Shown here piece after piece: positions 1-6,582 of a stretch of 8,914 nt of DNA. The stretch's first letter is position 1, and each line of letters starts with the position of its first letter. The notes beneath the pieces are model-generated. The model ran no database searches, was not told the origin of the DNA, and saw nothing but the letters and a program-made list of their open reading frames with translations. The translations under genes were made by a program, and so were the position numbers. This DNA is from Thiolapillus brandeum (GTDB lineage Bacteria > Pseudomonadota > Gammaproteobacteria > Chromatiales > Chromatiaceae), in assembly GCA_011051425.1 (NCBI GenBank), contig DRLF01000215.1, positions 1-8,914 on the forward strand, read 5' to 3'.

Positions 1-1252
1 ACTGCGCTTCATCATGGGTGTATTGCAAACGCAGGCGGCTGAATTCGCTGTGGCTCCAGTCGACCATCAGGCTGACATCCCAGGGATCATGTCCCTGGGA
101 ATCCAGCGATGAGCCGGTAAATGCAGCACCAGGATCATCTGCACTCAGGCCGGAGCCGCGTACACCAATGCGCCAGCTGGGCATAAACTGATAGGCCGCC
201 TGTGCATACCAGCCAAACTGGTTCCCGGAATAAGGCAGCCAGTCCCGTCCTGATGGGGCGAACCGGCCGGATTCATCACGCCAGAACAATCCACCCTGCA
301 AGATCGCATTGTGGCGATAGGAATTGCCTTGCGGTGCCCATTTCCATACCAGGTCCGCTATCACCAGGTCACTGTTCCCGGTAAAGCGATCGGGATTTTC
401 CTCATCTCCTGATTCACGATCCCGCGCATCCACAGACAGATAGGAAAGCCCGGCCAGCCAACTGTTGCTCACGCCCACGTCTCCACCCGCATGAGCAAAC
501 AGGCTCCAGCTGCCGACGCCCTGATGGGCTGATCCCCCGGCGGGGAACTGGGCGCCACGCAATACCTCGCCACCCAGCTCCAGAAAAGTGTCGGTCGGTG
601 CCAGCCAGCGCAGCTGCATACCATCATCCAGGTAGCGGCCGTTCAGCATTGCCCGGTAAGGCAAGGGACGGTCGGCAAAGTCATCGGTGTGGGAATGCCG
701 CTCGTTCATATAGGCCACAGCCGAGAAAAACCGGCCCGCCTTCAGGGTCAGATCCCAGGGCATGGCCAGTGTCTGTATCCAGGCCTCTTCGAGTTCGGCA
801 GATGTTTCACCGTTTTCATCGGCCAGCGAGAGCGTGAAATTACCGAAAAACAGGTCGTCTATATTTGACTGTAAATTCAGCTCCGATTCACCGAGGGAAA
901 ATCCCTGGCTGCCATTACCGGCCTCTCCGGCAATACTGAATCCCGGAATGTCATCACCCCTGTCATGCCTGAACGACTGATACCGACCGTTCAAAACAAG
1001 GGAAATCGCTGGATTGAAGGCATTCGGCCGGCTTTGCTCTACCGCCTGGGCAGGTTCCGGCTGAGCTTGTCCCTGCCGGGCTTCCAGCTGTTCTATTCGT
1101 GACTCAAGCAACTGAATCTGGGCCTGATAGTTTTTCTGGATCTCAGCCAGCTGCTGTTTCAGCTGCTGAATATCCTGGACAGTTTCCGCCTGCACGCCAA
1201 ATGCGGCGCAGGCCATACTGCCCAGCAGTATGATGCTGATTATGTATTTCAT
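1..1252 (-). CDS. Outer-membrane beta-barrel (porin-like) protein with N-terminal coiled coil, 3' end missing
   Basis: The minus-strand frame from ATG 1252 stays open to the window edge, giving 417 residues without a stop. Residues 1-22 are a signal peptide (MKYIISIILLGSMACAAFGVQA, cut before ETVQD). Residues about 24-55 are a Gln/Glu/Leu heptad-like coiled coil, followed by a Gln/Pro/Ala linker. The rest alternates short amphipathic strands rich in aromatics and Gly with polar turns, as in a beta barrel lying in the outer membrane; examples are FNPAISLVLNGRYQSF and LTLKAGRFFSAVAYMNERHS. The closing strands are off-window. A good ribosome site (AGGGAAA, about 5 bases upstream) supports the start. 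From memory, similar proteins are sometimes labelled zinc-regulated or TonB-dependent outer-membrane receptors, but no plug domain or TonB box is visible, so porin-like is the safer name. It follows the DUF2946-like gene after 183 bases on the same strand. The substrate is unknown. Confidence 0.8.
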   Translation of the reverse strand, partial: MKYIISIILLGSMACAAFGVQAETVQDIQQLKQQLAEIQKNYQAQIQLLESRIEQLEARQGQAQPEPAQAVEQSRPNAFNPAISLVLNGRYQSFRHDRGDDIPGFSIAGEAGNGSQGFSLGESELNLQSNIDDLFFGNFTLSLADENGETSAELEEAWIQTLAMPWDLTLKAGRFFSAVAYMNERHSHTDDFADRPLPYRAMLNGRYLDDGMQLRWLAPTDTFLELGGEVLRGAQFPAGGSAHQGVGSWSLFAHAGGDVGVSNSWLAGLSYLSVDARDRESGDEENPDRFTGNSDLVIADLVWKWAPQGNSYRHNAILQGGLFWRDESGRFAPSGRDWLPYSGNQFGWYAQAAYQFMPSWRIGVRGSGLSADDPGAAFTGSSLDSQGHDPWDVSLMVDWSHSEFSRLRLQYTHDEAQ

Positions 1253-1435
1253 GATTTTCCCTGATTGTCTTATTACCCCGCCCGGCAGCAGGAAAAACCG
1301 GCTTCCGGGCAGACACTATTGTCCGACTGCCTGCTCACGAGGGCTGGCAGCCACAGACAGGTTGATAGCTGAACGGCGATGTATTCCGACAGTCGTCAGA
1401 TACGCAGGAAAACCTGCCTCAACACGCTTCAGCAG
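1253..1435 (-). other. Intergenic leader before the barrel gene, with two small hairpins
   Basis: This 183-base gap separates the DUF2946-like stop from the barrel start. It holds a perfect 5-bp hairpin with a four-base loop (GCAGG/CCTGC, 1404-1417). A second stem has GCCCGG/CCGGGC arms plus an inner AGC/GCT after one mismatch (1280-1310), about 28 bases before the start codon. Neither is followed by a run of T on the minus strand, so they do not look like terminators. They could stabilise or process the transcript. I found no convincing -35/-10 pair, so whether the barrel gene has its own promoter is open. Confidence 0.4.
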
Positions 1436-1744
1436 TCAGACAGTTTCAGAGGGAGGGCCACGCGCAACCGGACCGATGAGCTGCATTTCATACAGCCGAC
1501 CCGAATCGCTGGCCAGAGGAAGGATCAGCCAGACAACAGGCTGATACAAGGAAAGCAGGGGCGCAGGTAATGCACTGGAACCCTGCTGCAACACCAGGCA
1601 TTTGAGACAGACGTCGCCTTGAGCGGCATCCAGCGGCTGATGCTGATGCAAAACAGACAGCAGCTGCGTTGCCACCAGATAGGCGGCGAGCAGCAGGGGA
1701 AATACCCGCCTGATCACGAAATATCTTGAAGAAAAAAGCCGCAT
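1436..1744 (-). CDS. Small DUF2946-like membrane protein with HxH and CxxC motifs
   Basis: This 102-residue protein has a basic N-terminus, a hydrophobic segment at about residues 13-32, a His-Gln-His motif (33-35), a Cys-Leu-Lys-Cys motif (46-49), a second hydrophobic stretch near 62-77, and an ARGPP tail (94-98). Proteins of the DUF2946 type commonly show this order: N-terminal membrane segment, His cluster, CxxC, and a C-terminal R-(A/G)-P-P. They are often found near metal-transport genes. A metal-linked role at the membrane is therefore plausible but not shown. It lies 30 bases after the TlpA-like gene and 183 bases before the barrel gene, all on one strand, suggesting co-transcription. 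The ribosome site before ATG 1744 is poor (nearest AGGGCG about 17 bases away), so translation may depend on the upstream gene, or an internal GTG (codon 10) could be the start. Confidence 0.65.
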   Translation of the reverse strand: MRLFSSRYFVIRRVFPLLLAAYLVATQLLSVLHQHQPLDAAQGDVCLKCLVLQQGSSALPAPLLSLYQPVVWLILPLASDSGRLYEMQLIGPVARGPPSETV

Positions 1745-1774
1745 TTTAGGGAAGACAACGCCCTGCGTGAAAAT

Positions 1775-2371
1775 CTACTTCAATAATGGTAGCACATAGG
1801 TATTGAAAGCTTCTTCATCCATCTGTCCACGATGGATGTACTTGATGTGGCCATCACGGGCAATGACCACGGTATGGGGAATCACACCCGCATCGTTCCC
1901 CCACTTGCGCATCAGATTCCCTGCCGCAGAGGGTTCCAGCACCAAAGTGGGATAATTCATACCCAGGCTGCGGGCAACATTGGCCAGCTTGCGCTTTTCA
2001 TCCACGCCGATACCGATCAGCTGCAACCCCCTGTCACCATACTGCTGCTGGTAGTGAACGAATTCCGGGATCTCGTACTGGCAGGGTCCACACCAGCTGG
2101 CCCAGAAATTCATCATTATGACCTTGCCCTTCCAGTCCTCCAGGGAATGCACCTTGCCCTGAAGATCCTTGAGGTAGAAAGGGTTCATTTCCCAGGCATT
2201 GTTGGTTCTTTCCGGCAGCGCCATACTGCTGGTCCTGGGCTTTGCCTGGGCAGTATTTTCTGTAGATTCAGGCCTGGAGGCCTGTTCCGGTCCTGCGGGC
2301 GCATCTTCCGAACTGCAGCCCGCAGACAACAGCAAAGCCCCAAAAAGCACGGCAGGCAGGCACTTACTCAC
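1775..2371 (-). CDS. TlpA/ResA-like thiol-disulfide oxidoreductase, lipoprotein
   Basis: This is a 198-residue thioredoxin-fold protein. Residues 1-18 are a lipoprotein signal ending in LLLSAG before Cys19. A Ser/Glu/Pro-rich linker runs to about residue 55, and an AhpC/TSA-redoxin type domain fills the rest. The active site is WCGPC (Cys94 and Cys97) after NFWAS, and the usual cis-proline is Pro165 in GVIPHTVV. TlpA/ResA/CcmG-type proteins reduce cysteines outside the cytoplasm, notably apocytochrome CxxCH sites, so a role in maturing the neighbouring heptaheme cytochrome is a reasonable inference. The start is GTG at 2371, overlapping the stop of the prolyl isomerase gene by 8 bases (GTGAGTAA). 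It has an AGGGAG ribosome site about 8 bases upstream, inside the previous gene. This arrangement points to translational coupling. Confidence 0.9.
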   Translation of the reverse strand: MSKCLPAVLFGALLLSAGCSSEDAPAGPEQASRPESTENTAQAKPRTSSMALPERTNNAWEMNPFYLKDLQGKVHSLEDWKGKVIMMNFWASWCGPCQYEIPEFVHYQQQYGDRGLQLIGIGVDEKRKLANVARSLGMNYPTLVLEPSAAGNLMRKWGNDAGVIPHTVVIARDGHIKYIHRGQMDEEAFNTYVLPLLK

Positions 2372-3665
2372 TCTTGGCTCCCTGTGCAGAGCTGTCTGCG
2401 AGAATTTTCCAGTCCACCGGATACTTTTCGTTCAGCACCTTCAGGTAAGCCGCCAGCTGATCATTGATGATGGCCTGGCGCACCTTGTCCTTCATCTCTG
2501 AAAACCTGCGCATCTTGCCCGGCCGCCTTTCGAGCACTGTCACCAGATGATAGCCTTTTGACGTCTTGATGATATCGCTCACCTCACCGTCTGCCATGTT
2601 TTTCAGGCGCAATTCGAATTCAGGATTACCCTCTCCCTCCTTCAGCCAACCCATGTCGCCGTTGTGCGCCCGACCATATTGGTCGATGCTGTAGCGCCCG
2701 GCAAGGGCGAACAGGCTTTCTCCTTCGCGAATACGCTTTTCCAGTGCAGCCGCCTGCGCGTACGAGGAAGTGACCAGCTGCCCCACATGCCAGCGCTCCG
2801 GTATCTTCGCCAGATCGGGGGTAGCATCGAAATAGTCGCGCAATGCCTTTTCATCGGGAACCCACTGTTGCTCCATCTGCTCAGTCAGCAGCGCAGGCAA
2901 GCGTTCTTGCGCATAGGACTCCATGCGCGCCTCGATATCCACGTTTTCCTGCGCGGCGGCCTGCGCGAACAGGAGCAGTTCTGTACGCTGATAGAGCCGC
3001 TCCTTGATCCACTCAGGATCCGGCATCTTGGGAAAGTCCCCTTCCTTGACCAGATCCTGGTACCTGACAGCGACATCATCACCCTCCATCAGAACGGTTT
3101 CCGGGGTGATACCTTCAACAATGCGATCCTCAAAGAACCGGACGTGCTGACGATCGCGCAACAGTTGCAGGCTCAAAAGACGCAGGCCACGGAACTCTTC
3201 AGCCAATCTGGCCGCTTTCGCCGCCGCCAGCGCATCGGGTTGTCCCGGATATTCAGCCTTCAGCGCCTCCAGTTCATCTTCAGGGAGCCGCAGCTGTTCA
3301 CGCAGCTTCTGTATGTAAAAGCGATACAGTTGCGCAGTACGGTATTCCTCCATCTCCTTGCGAAATTCCGGTGTCGCATCCAGCCCCCGGGCTTTCGCCT
3401 CGAGATACAGCAGGCGCAATGCCACCAGGCGTTGCAGCAGATCCCCACGCAATACGGCCTGCTCCTGTTCTTCAAGGGAATTGAACTGCACCGCGAACGG
3501 AGAGGATCGCACGGCTGTTTCGAGATCCGCCGCGGTAACCGGGGTCTTTCCCACAGTAACCAGCACTTCGGATGCCTTGCCTGCGGCGATCCCCGGCGCG
3601 GTCAGTAAAGCAAAGATAACGAGTAGAGCGATACTGGAGATACGATTGAAAACCTTCATAGACAT
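2364..3665 (-). CDS. Exported parvulin-type (PpiC/SurA-like) peptidyl-prolyl isomerase
   Basis: This 433-residue protein has a signal peptide (hydrophobic 10-22, likely cut near AA|GK or KA|S at 28-31). A SurA/PrsA-like helical chaperone segment of about 250 residues follows, with an N-terminal VGKTPVTAADLETAV pattern as in the SurA_N region. The parvulin domain spans about residues 289-382 and shows family marks: FALAGRYSID, the HNGDMGWL turn, and ADGEVSDIIKTSKGYHLVTV. Such proteins catalyse cis-trans prolyl isomerisation and chaperone proteins in the periplasm, including outer-membrane barrels. Its position between a multiheme cytochrome and a thiol reductase, with a barrel gene further down, suggests a dedicated folding role (inference). 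Two ATGs (3665 and 3659) are possible. The first has a TAGG about 4 bases upstream, the second about 10 bases, so the start is uncertain by two codons. It is the first gene after a terminator, yet no clear promoter is visible. Confidence 0.88.
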   Translation of the reverse strand: MSMKVFNRISSIALLVIFALLTAPGIAAGKASEVLVTVGKTPVTAADLETAVRSSPFAVQFNSLEEQEQAVLRGDLLQRLVALRLLYLEAKARGLDATPEFRKEMEEYRTAQLYRFYIQKLREQLRLPEDELEALKAEYPGQPDALAAAKAARLAEEFRGLRLLSLQLLRDRQHVRFFEDRIVEGITPETVLMEGDDVAVRYQDLVKEGDFPKMPDPEWIKERLYQRTELLLFAQAAAQENVDIEARMESYAQERLPALLTEQMEQQWVPDEKALRDYFDATPDLAKIPERWHVGQLVTSSYAQAAALEKRIREGESLFALAGRYSIDQYGRAHNGDMGWLKEGEGNPEFELRLKNMADGEVSDIIKTSKGYHLVTVLERRPGKMRRFSEMKDKVRQAIINDQLAAYLKVLNEKYPVDWKILADSSAQGAKSE

Positions 3666-3726
3666 GATACCTACACAATTGTCCCCGGCTCGGACTGCAT
3701 TGCCGGAAAACAGAAAACCTGAATAA

Positions 3727-3753
3727 AAAACAGGGAGCGAAGCTCCCTGTTTT
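3727..3753 (-). terminator. Rho-independent terminator after the heptaheme cytochrome gene
   Basis: Perfect 12-bp inverted repeat (3727-3738 with 3742-3753, core CAGGGAGC/GCTCCCTG) around a three-base loop. On the minus strand it runs into six consecutive T bases. The A and T flanks on both sides could let it work on the plus strand too. It sits 43 bases beyond the cytochrome stop codon and 62 bases before the prolyl isomerase start, so it should separate the two transcripts at least partly. Confidence 0.85.
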
Positions 3754-3760
3754 CACTGTC

Positions 3761-3784
3761 AAGCCGACCGGAACCGGTCGGCTT
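3761..3784. repeat. Second hairpin (10-bp perfect stem) just downstream of the heptaheme gene
   Basis: AAGCCGACCG and CGGTCGGCTT form a perfect 10-bp stem around a GAAC loop, 11 bases past the cytochrome stop codon. No T run follows it on the minus strand, so alone it is not a classical terminator. It lies 7 bases before the true terminator and may protect the 3' end of the cytochrome mRNA or help the polymerase pause. Confidence 0.7.
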
Positions 3785-3795
3785 GTTGCGGCGCA

Positions 3796-6252
3796 TCAAT
3801 CTTCGGGAATCTTGCCGCCGAGATCCGGTGCACTGGCGTGCATCCAGGAAACGGCTGACTCGTAATCCTCAAGGATGGGCCGGCCTTTCCAGACATGCTC
3901 TTCATCATCTGCGATGAAGGGCACACCATTCTCGTTCACCTCGTGACAGGCAGCACAGCGGAAGGGACCGTGGGAACCGTCCGGGTTGTACTGAGGCGCC
4001 TGCTTATAGGTAACCGTATCTGCCGTGTTCTTGACTGGATACAGACCGTGAATGGACTGGTGACAGGCCTGACAGGCCATACCGGCATGACCTTTGGAGT
4101 AACGCATCAGGCTGTACTTTCCAGGCTGGTTGATGGGGAATGCCACACCGCCCTGACCTTCAACAAAAGGTGCAGCATGACAATCCGCACAGTGCGGAGC
4201 ACCTGCCGACAGCCAGTAGTCAGCACCATGTGTTGCTGCAGTATAGGGAACTGCCGTCGCGCCTGTCGCCCCCTTGGGCAGCTTCAGGCTTGCGATATCC
4301 ACCGCAGGATTGGCAGACAGCGGTACGACACTGAAGTCTCCATCGACATCCTTGCTGCCCATGGGACCGTTACCCTTGAGTGCGATGACTGCGATGTCGG
4401 GAACCATGCGTTTCTTGGACCAGGTAAGCATAATGCCGGACGCATCGGTATCTTCACCCTTGGCATTCAGTACCACCTTGGGATCCATATATCTGCTGAT
4501 GAGTTCGGATTTGCTGACACCGATAGCCTTGGCAATTTCATCCAGTGACTTGTTACGGATGGTGTCACCGGTCTGGGCGAAGGCATTTTTCAGGTTATCG
4601 CGCTGATACAGCTCACGAGACAGCTGGTTGTGGCAGTTGGTGCACCACAATCCCTTGCCGCCCTTGCCGTTGCCAATACCGGAAACGTTGGTTTGCAGCC
4701 ACTCGCCGATCGCATTCAGGTGCTCATCGGTTTCCACGCCGTCCTTGTCCTTGTCAGGATTGGAATGCACGTCACGTCCGACATAACAGCCTCCGGAAGC
4801 GTCGCGGTTATCCGCATCCGCATAGGCATTCTTGCCATCAGGCGTAATGGGGTAACCTTCCATACCGCCGTCGAAGCGGTGAGCAGGATGACAGCCCTGG
4901 CAGGCCCCTGAACGGCCATGAGAGTCAGGCAGAGGCACTTTGCGCTGATGCACACGGTGTATCGCCTGAGTCAGCGGCGGAATGGTTTTTTCTTCGCCCT
5001 TCTTGTTCTTGTAGGTTCCCGCTCCGAGAACACCGATGACATTGTCGCCATGACACTTCTGGCAAAGCACCGGATCACGACCCAGGCGGTTCATGGTGGA
5101 ACGGCTGTTGGGATCATAGTTCTTCATGAACTCGGTGCCGTTGTGATCATCGTGCATTTCCAAAATGGAAACGGAAGTCGCTTTCAGATCGGCAATCCAG
5201 TCGGAAGCTCCCAAGCCTTTCCAGAAGGCCCGCTCCTGCTTGTACAGATGGTACTTCTTGCCATTTGCAGTATCGTTGGCATGACAGTTGGAGCAGTTGG
5301 GGATATCGATGGGATTCGTACCCACGAAAGTAATGGGCTTGCCACTGTGGCTGTCCAGCACCGGCTTGCCGGTGTCGGCGTCCATCAGGCTTACCCAGTT
5401 TTCCTGGAAAGGCTGGATGTCGCTTTCAACGAGCGTCAGCAGATCTTTCGCCGCTGTGCGATCGGTGAAGGGCGTCAAAGGCAGACCCAACGCATCCCAG
5501 ATACCGGGGTTGGTCAGCACGATAGGCACGTTTTCCAGCACGGGTGACTTGGTGTATACGATGGTGCCTTTCTCACCCGTGTAGTGCAGGTGGCCACCAC
5601 TGATGGGGCTGGGCACTGCTGCACCGGCCGGTCCATTGTCCCGAGGCACAGGAATCTGCAGACCGACAAACTTCTTGTCCTTGTCGGCGCTGCCGCCCGT
5701 GGGATTGGTCCCTTTCAGGTCCTTGTACACATAAAGATGGGTAAAATAGGCATTGGCAACGCTTTCATCTTTGTCATACTTGCCATTGCCATTCACATCG
5801 TAAGGCACATCCCAGTACTTGAGTTTGTTGCCTTCCGAATAGGTATTGTCGACAAAGCCGTATGCAAGTTTGAAACGCTTCTTACCGTCCGTAACGACAG
5901 ATGCATCTTCTTCATCGGCTTCCAGCAATTCAGGATATTTTTTCTTGCCGGTCGCTGTTTTGATGATCTGTGACTGCACCGAATTATACGGCGGCAGCAC
6001 ACAACAGTAGGTGAAGTCAAAGCCGGTACAGTGCATGCCCAGCTCGTAATTGATGGTGATATTGTAATCGTTCTTGGGTTTGCTGGTATCTGCTGCAACT
6101 TCAGGACCGCCATACATTTTGGCACCGCCGGGTGCGGCTGCAGCATGTTTTGCTTCTTTTTTGGCAGGCTCCTGCTCGGCCACTTCTTCTTGAGTGGTAC
6201 AAGCTCCGACTGCCAGTGCAGCCAGAACGGCTGCAGACAAGGCTTTTTTCAT
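3796..6252 (-). CDS. Heptaheme c-type cytochrome lipoprotein
   Basis: This 818-residue protein has a lipoprotein signal (MKKALSAAVLAALAVGA before Cys18) and an Ala/Glu/Lys-rich linker. It carries seven canonical CxxCH heme sites, at Cys320, Cys397, Cys451, Cys537, Cys688, Cys727 and Cys766. The first 300 residues have no heme site but hold a striking Cys-rich motif, GMHCTGFDFTYCCVLPP (72-88). Loops at 152-163 (DVNGNGKYDKDE) and 500-511 (DKDKDGVETDEH) resemble EF-hand calcium loops. Hemes cluster as four in the middle and three near the C-terminus, with about 150 heme-free residues between. It is likely an electron carrier anchored to a periplasm-facing or surface membrane leaflet; donor and acceptor are unknown. 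An AGGGGG ribosome site 6 bases upstream fixes the start. It is divergent from a diheme cytochrome and followed by folding and thiol-reductase genes. I do not recognise a characterised homologue. Confidence 0.92.
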   Translation of the reverse strand: MKKALSAAVLAALAVGACTTQEEVAEQEPAKKEAKHAAAAPGGAKMYGGPEVAADTSKPKNDYNITINYELGMHCTGFDFTYCCVLPPYNSVQSQIIKTATGKKKYPELLEADEEDASVVTDGKKRFKLAYGFVDNTYSEGNKLKYWDVPYDVNGNGKYDKDESVANAYFTHLYVYKDLKGTNPTGGSADKDKKFVGLQIPVPRDNGPAGAAVPSPISGGHLHYTGEKGTIVYTKSPVLENVPIVLTNPGIWDALGLPLTPFTDRTAAKDLLTLVESDIQPFQENWVSLMDADTGKPVLDSHSGKPITFVGTNPIDIPNCSNCHANDTANGKKYHLYKQERAFWKGLGASDWIADLKATSVSILEMHDDHNGTEFMKNYDPNSRSTMNRLGRDPVLCQKCHGDNVIGVLGAGTYKNKKGEEKTIPPLTQAIHRVHQRKVPLPDSHGRSGACQGCHPAHRFDGGMEGYPITPDGKNAYADADNRDASGGCYVGRDVHSNPDKDKDGVETDEHLNAIGEWLQTNVSGIGNGKGGKGLWCTNCHNQLSRELYQRDNLKNAFAQTGDTIRNKSLDEIAKAIGVSKSELISRYMDPKVVLNAKGEDTDASGIMLTWSKKRMVPDIAVIALKGNGPMGSKDVDGDFSVVPLSANPAVDIASLKLPKGATGATAVPYTAATHGADYWLSAGAPHCADCHAAPFVEGQGGVAFPINQPGKYSLMRYSKGHAGMACQACHQSIHGLYPVKNTADTVTYKQAPQYNPDGSHGPFRCAACHEVNENGVPFIADDEEHVWKGRPILEDYESAVSWMHASAPDLGGKIPED

Positions 6253-6284
6253 AATTAACCCCCTAGAAACCGGTATGCCACACG

Positions 6285-6300
6285 CCAGCAGTGTTGCTGG
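6285..6300 (-). other. Hairpin in the 5' leader of the heptaheme mRNA
   Basis: CCAGCA/TGCTGG form a perfect 6-bp stem with a four-base loop, about 33 bases upstream of the start codon. It leaves the ribosome site free. It could affect mRNA stability; no known riboswitch is recognised. Confidence 0.35.
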
Positions 6301-6413
6301 AATGCGGCCCCGGCGTTTTTATCGAATTTTAGCGGCACCCTCCCTGGCATCGCCCCCCTACAAATTCGTCCCTCCTTTGGTACTGCTTCAGGTAACTTCT
6401 GAGACGTGCCAAA

Positions 6414-6443
6414 ATATTAACATCAAGGGGGAAATGTAATCAA
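6414..6443 (-). promoter_or_regulatory. Candidate sigma-70 promoter for the heptaheme cytochrome gene
   Basis: On the minus strand TTGATT (6443-6438) and TAATAT (6419-6414) lie 18 bases apart, each matching four of six consensus bases. Transcription would start near 6407, giving a leader of about 155 bases. A second possible pair upstream is TTGCGA (6511-6506) with CATAAT (6489-6484), spaced 16 bases. The surrounding stretch 6411-6530 is markedly AT-rich. Both are sequence guesses. Confidence 0.35.
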
Positions 6444-6462
6444 CAAAACTTGCTTGAAAAAC

Positions 6463-6478
6463 AATATGTTAGCATATT
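6463..6478. promoter_or_regulatory. AT-rich inverted repeat, possible operator
   Basis: AATATG and CATATT form a perfect inverted repeat around TTAG. It overlaps the start expected (near 6477) from the upstream alternative minus-strand promoter and sits upstream of the other. The size suits a dimeric regulator, but AT-rich DNA often gives such repeats by chance. Confidence 0.3.
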
Positions 6479-6534
6479 ACCAGATTATGCTTTATTAATA
6501 TAAGATCGCAATAATGGAGATACCTGACACAATT

Positions 6535-6548
6535 ATGACGTGGGTCAA
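6535..6548. promoter_or_regulatory. FNR/Anr/FixK-type binding site
   Basis: ATGACGTGGGTCAA is a near-symmetrical site. TGAC and GTCA are perfect inverted arms around GTGG, and it matches the FNR-superfamily pattern TTGA-N6-TCAA at seven of eight positions. Its centre (6541.5) is exactly 41.5 bases upstream of 6583, the start predicted from the plus-strand hexamer TAGATT, which is the classical activating position. Control of the diheme gene by oxygen or nitrogen oxides is inferred. It may also serve the divergent gene, lying about 64 bases upstream of the start for the alternative minus-strand promoter. Confidence 0.55.
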
Positions 6549-6571
6549 GGACAAGCACAGTGTCGAACATC

Positions 6572-6577
6572 TAGATT
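6572..6577 (+). promoter_or_regulatory. Candidate -10 element for the diheme cytochrome gene
   Basis: TAGATT matches TATAAT at four of six positions, with no convincing -35 hexamer, as expected for an activator-dependent promoter with the FNR-like box at -41.5. Transcription from about 6583 would give a leader of about 225 bases. Confidence 0.4.
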
Positions 6578-6582
6578 AGTTT

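Noticed and set aside
1832..2467. Plus-strand 211-residue open frame
   Set aside because: Antisense to the TlpA-like gene, which has a lipobox and WCGPC; the plus-strand product shows no recognisable features.
2664..3608. Plus-strand 314-residue open frame
   Set aside because: It lies wholly antisense to the parvulin gene, has no family-like motifs, and the opposite frame has a signal peptide and clear domain.
3895..5973. Several plus-strand open frames opposite the heptaheme gene
   Set aside because: They are low-complexity mirror products of a real coding strand with seven CxxCH motifs.
6463..6478. Zur-type operator
   Set aside because: The repeat has the wrong core; it does not match the GTTATA-N-TATAAC pattern.
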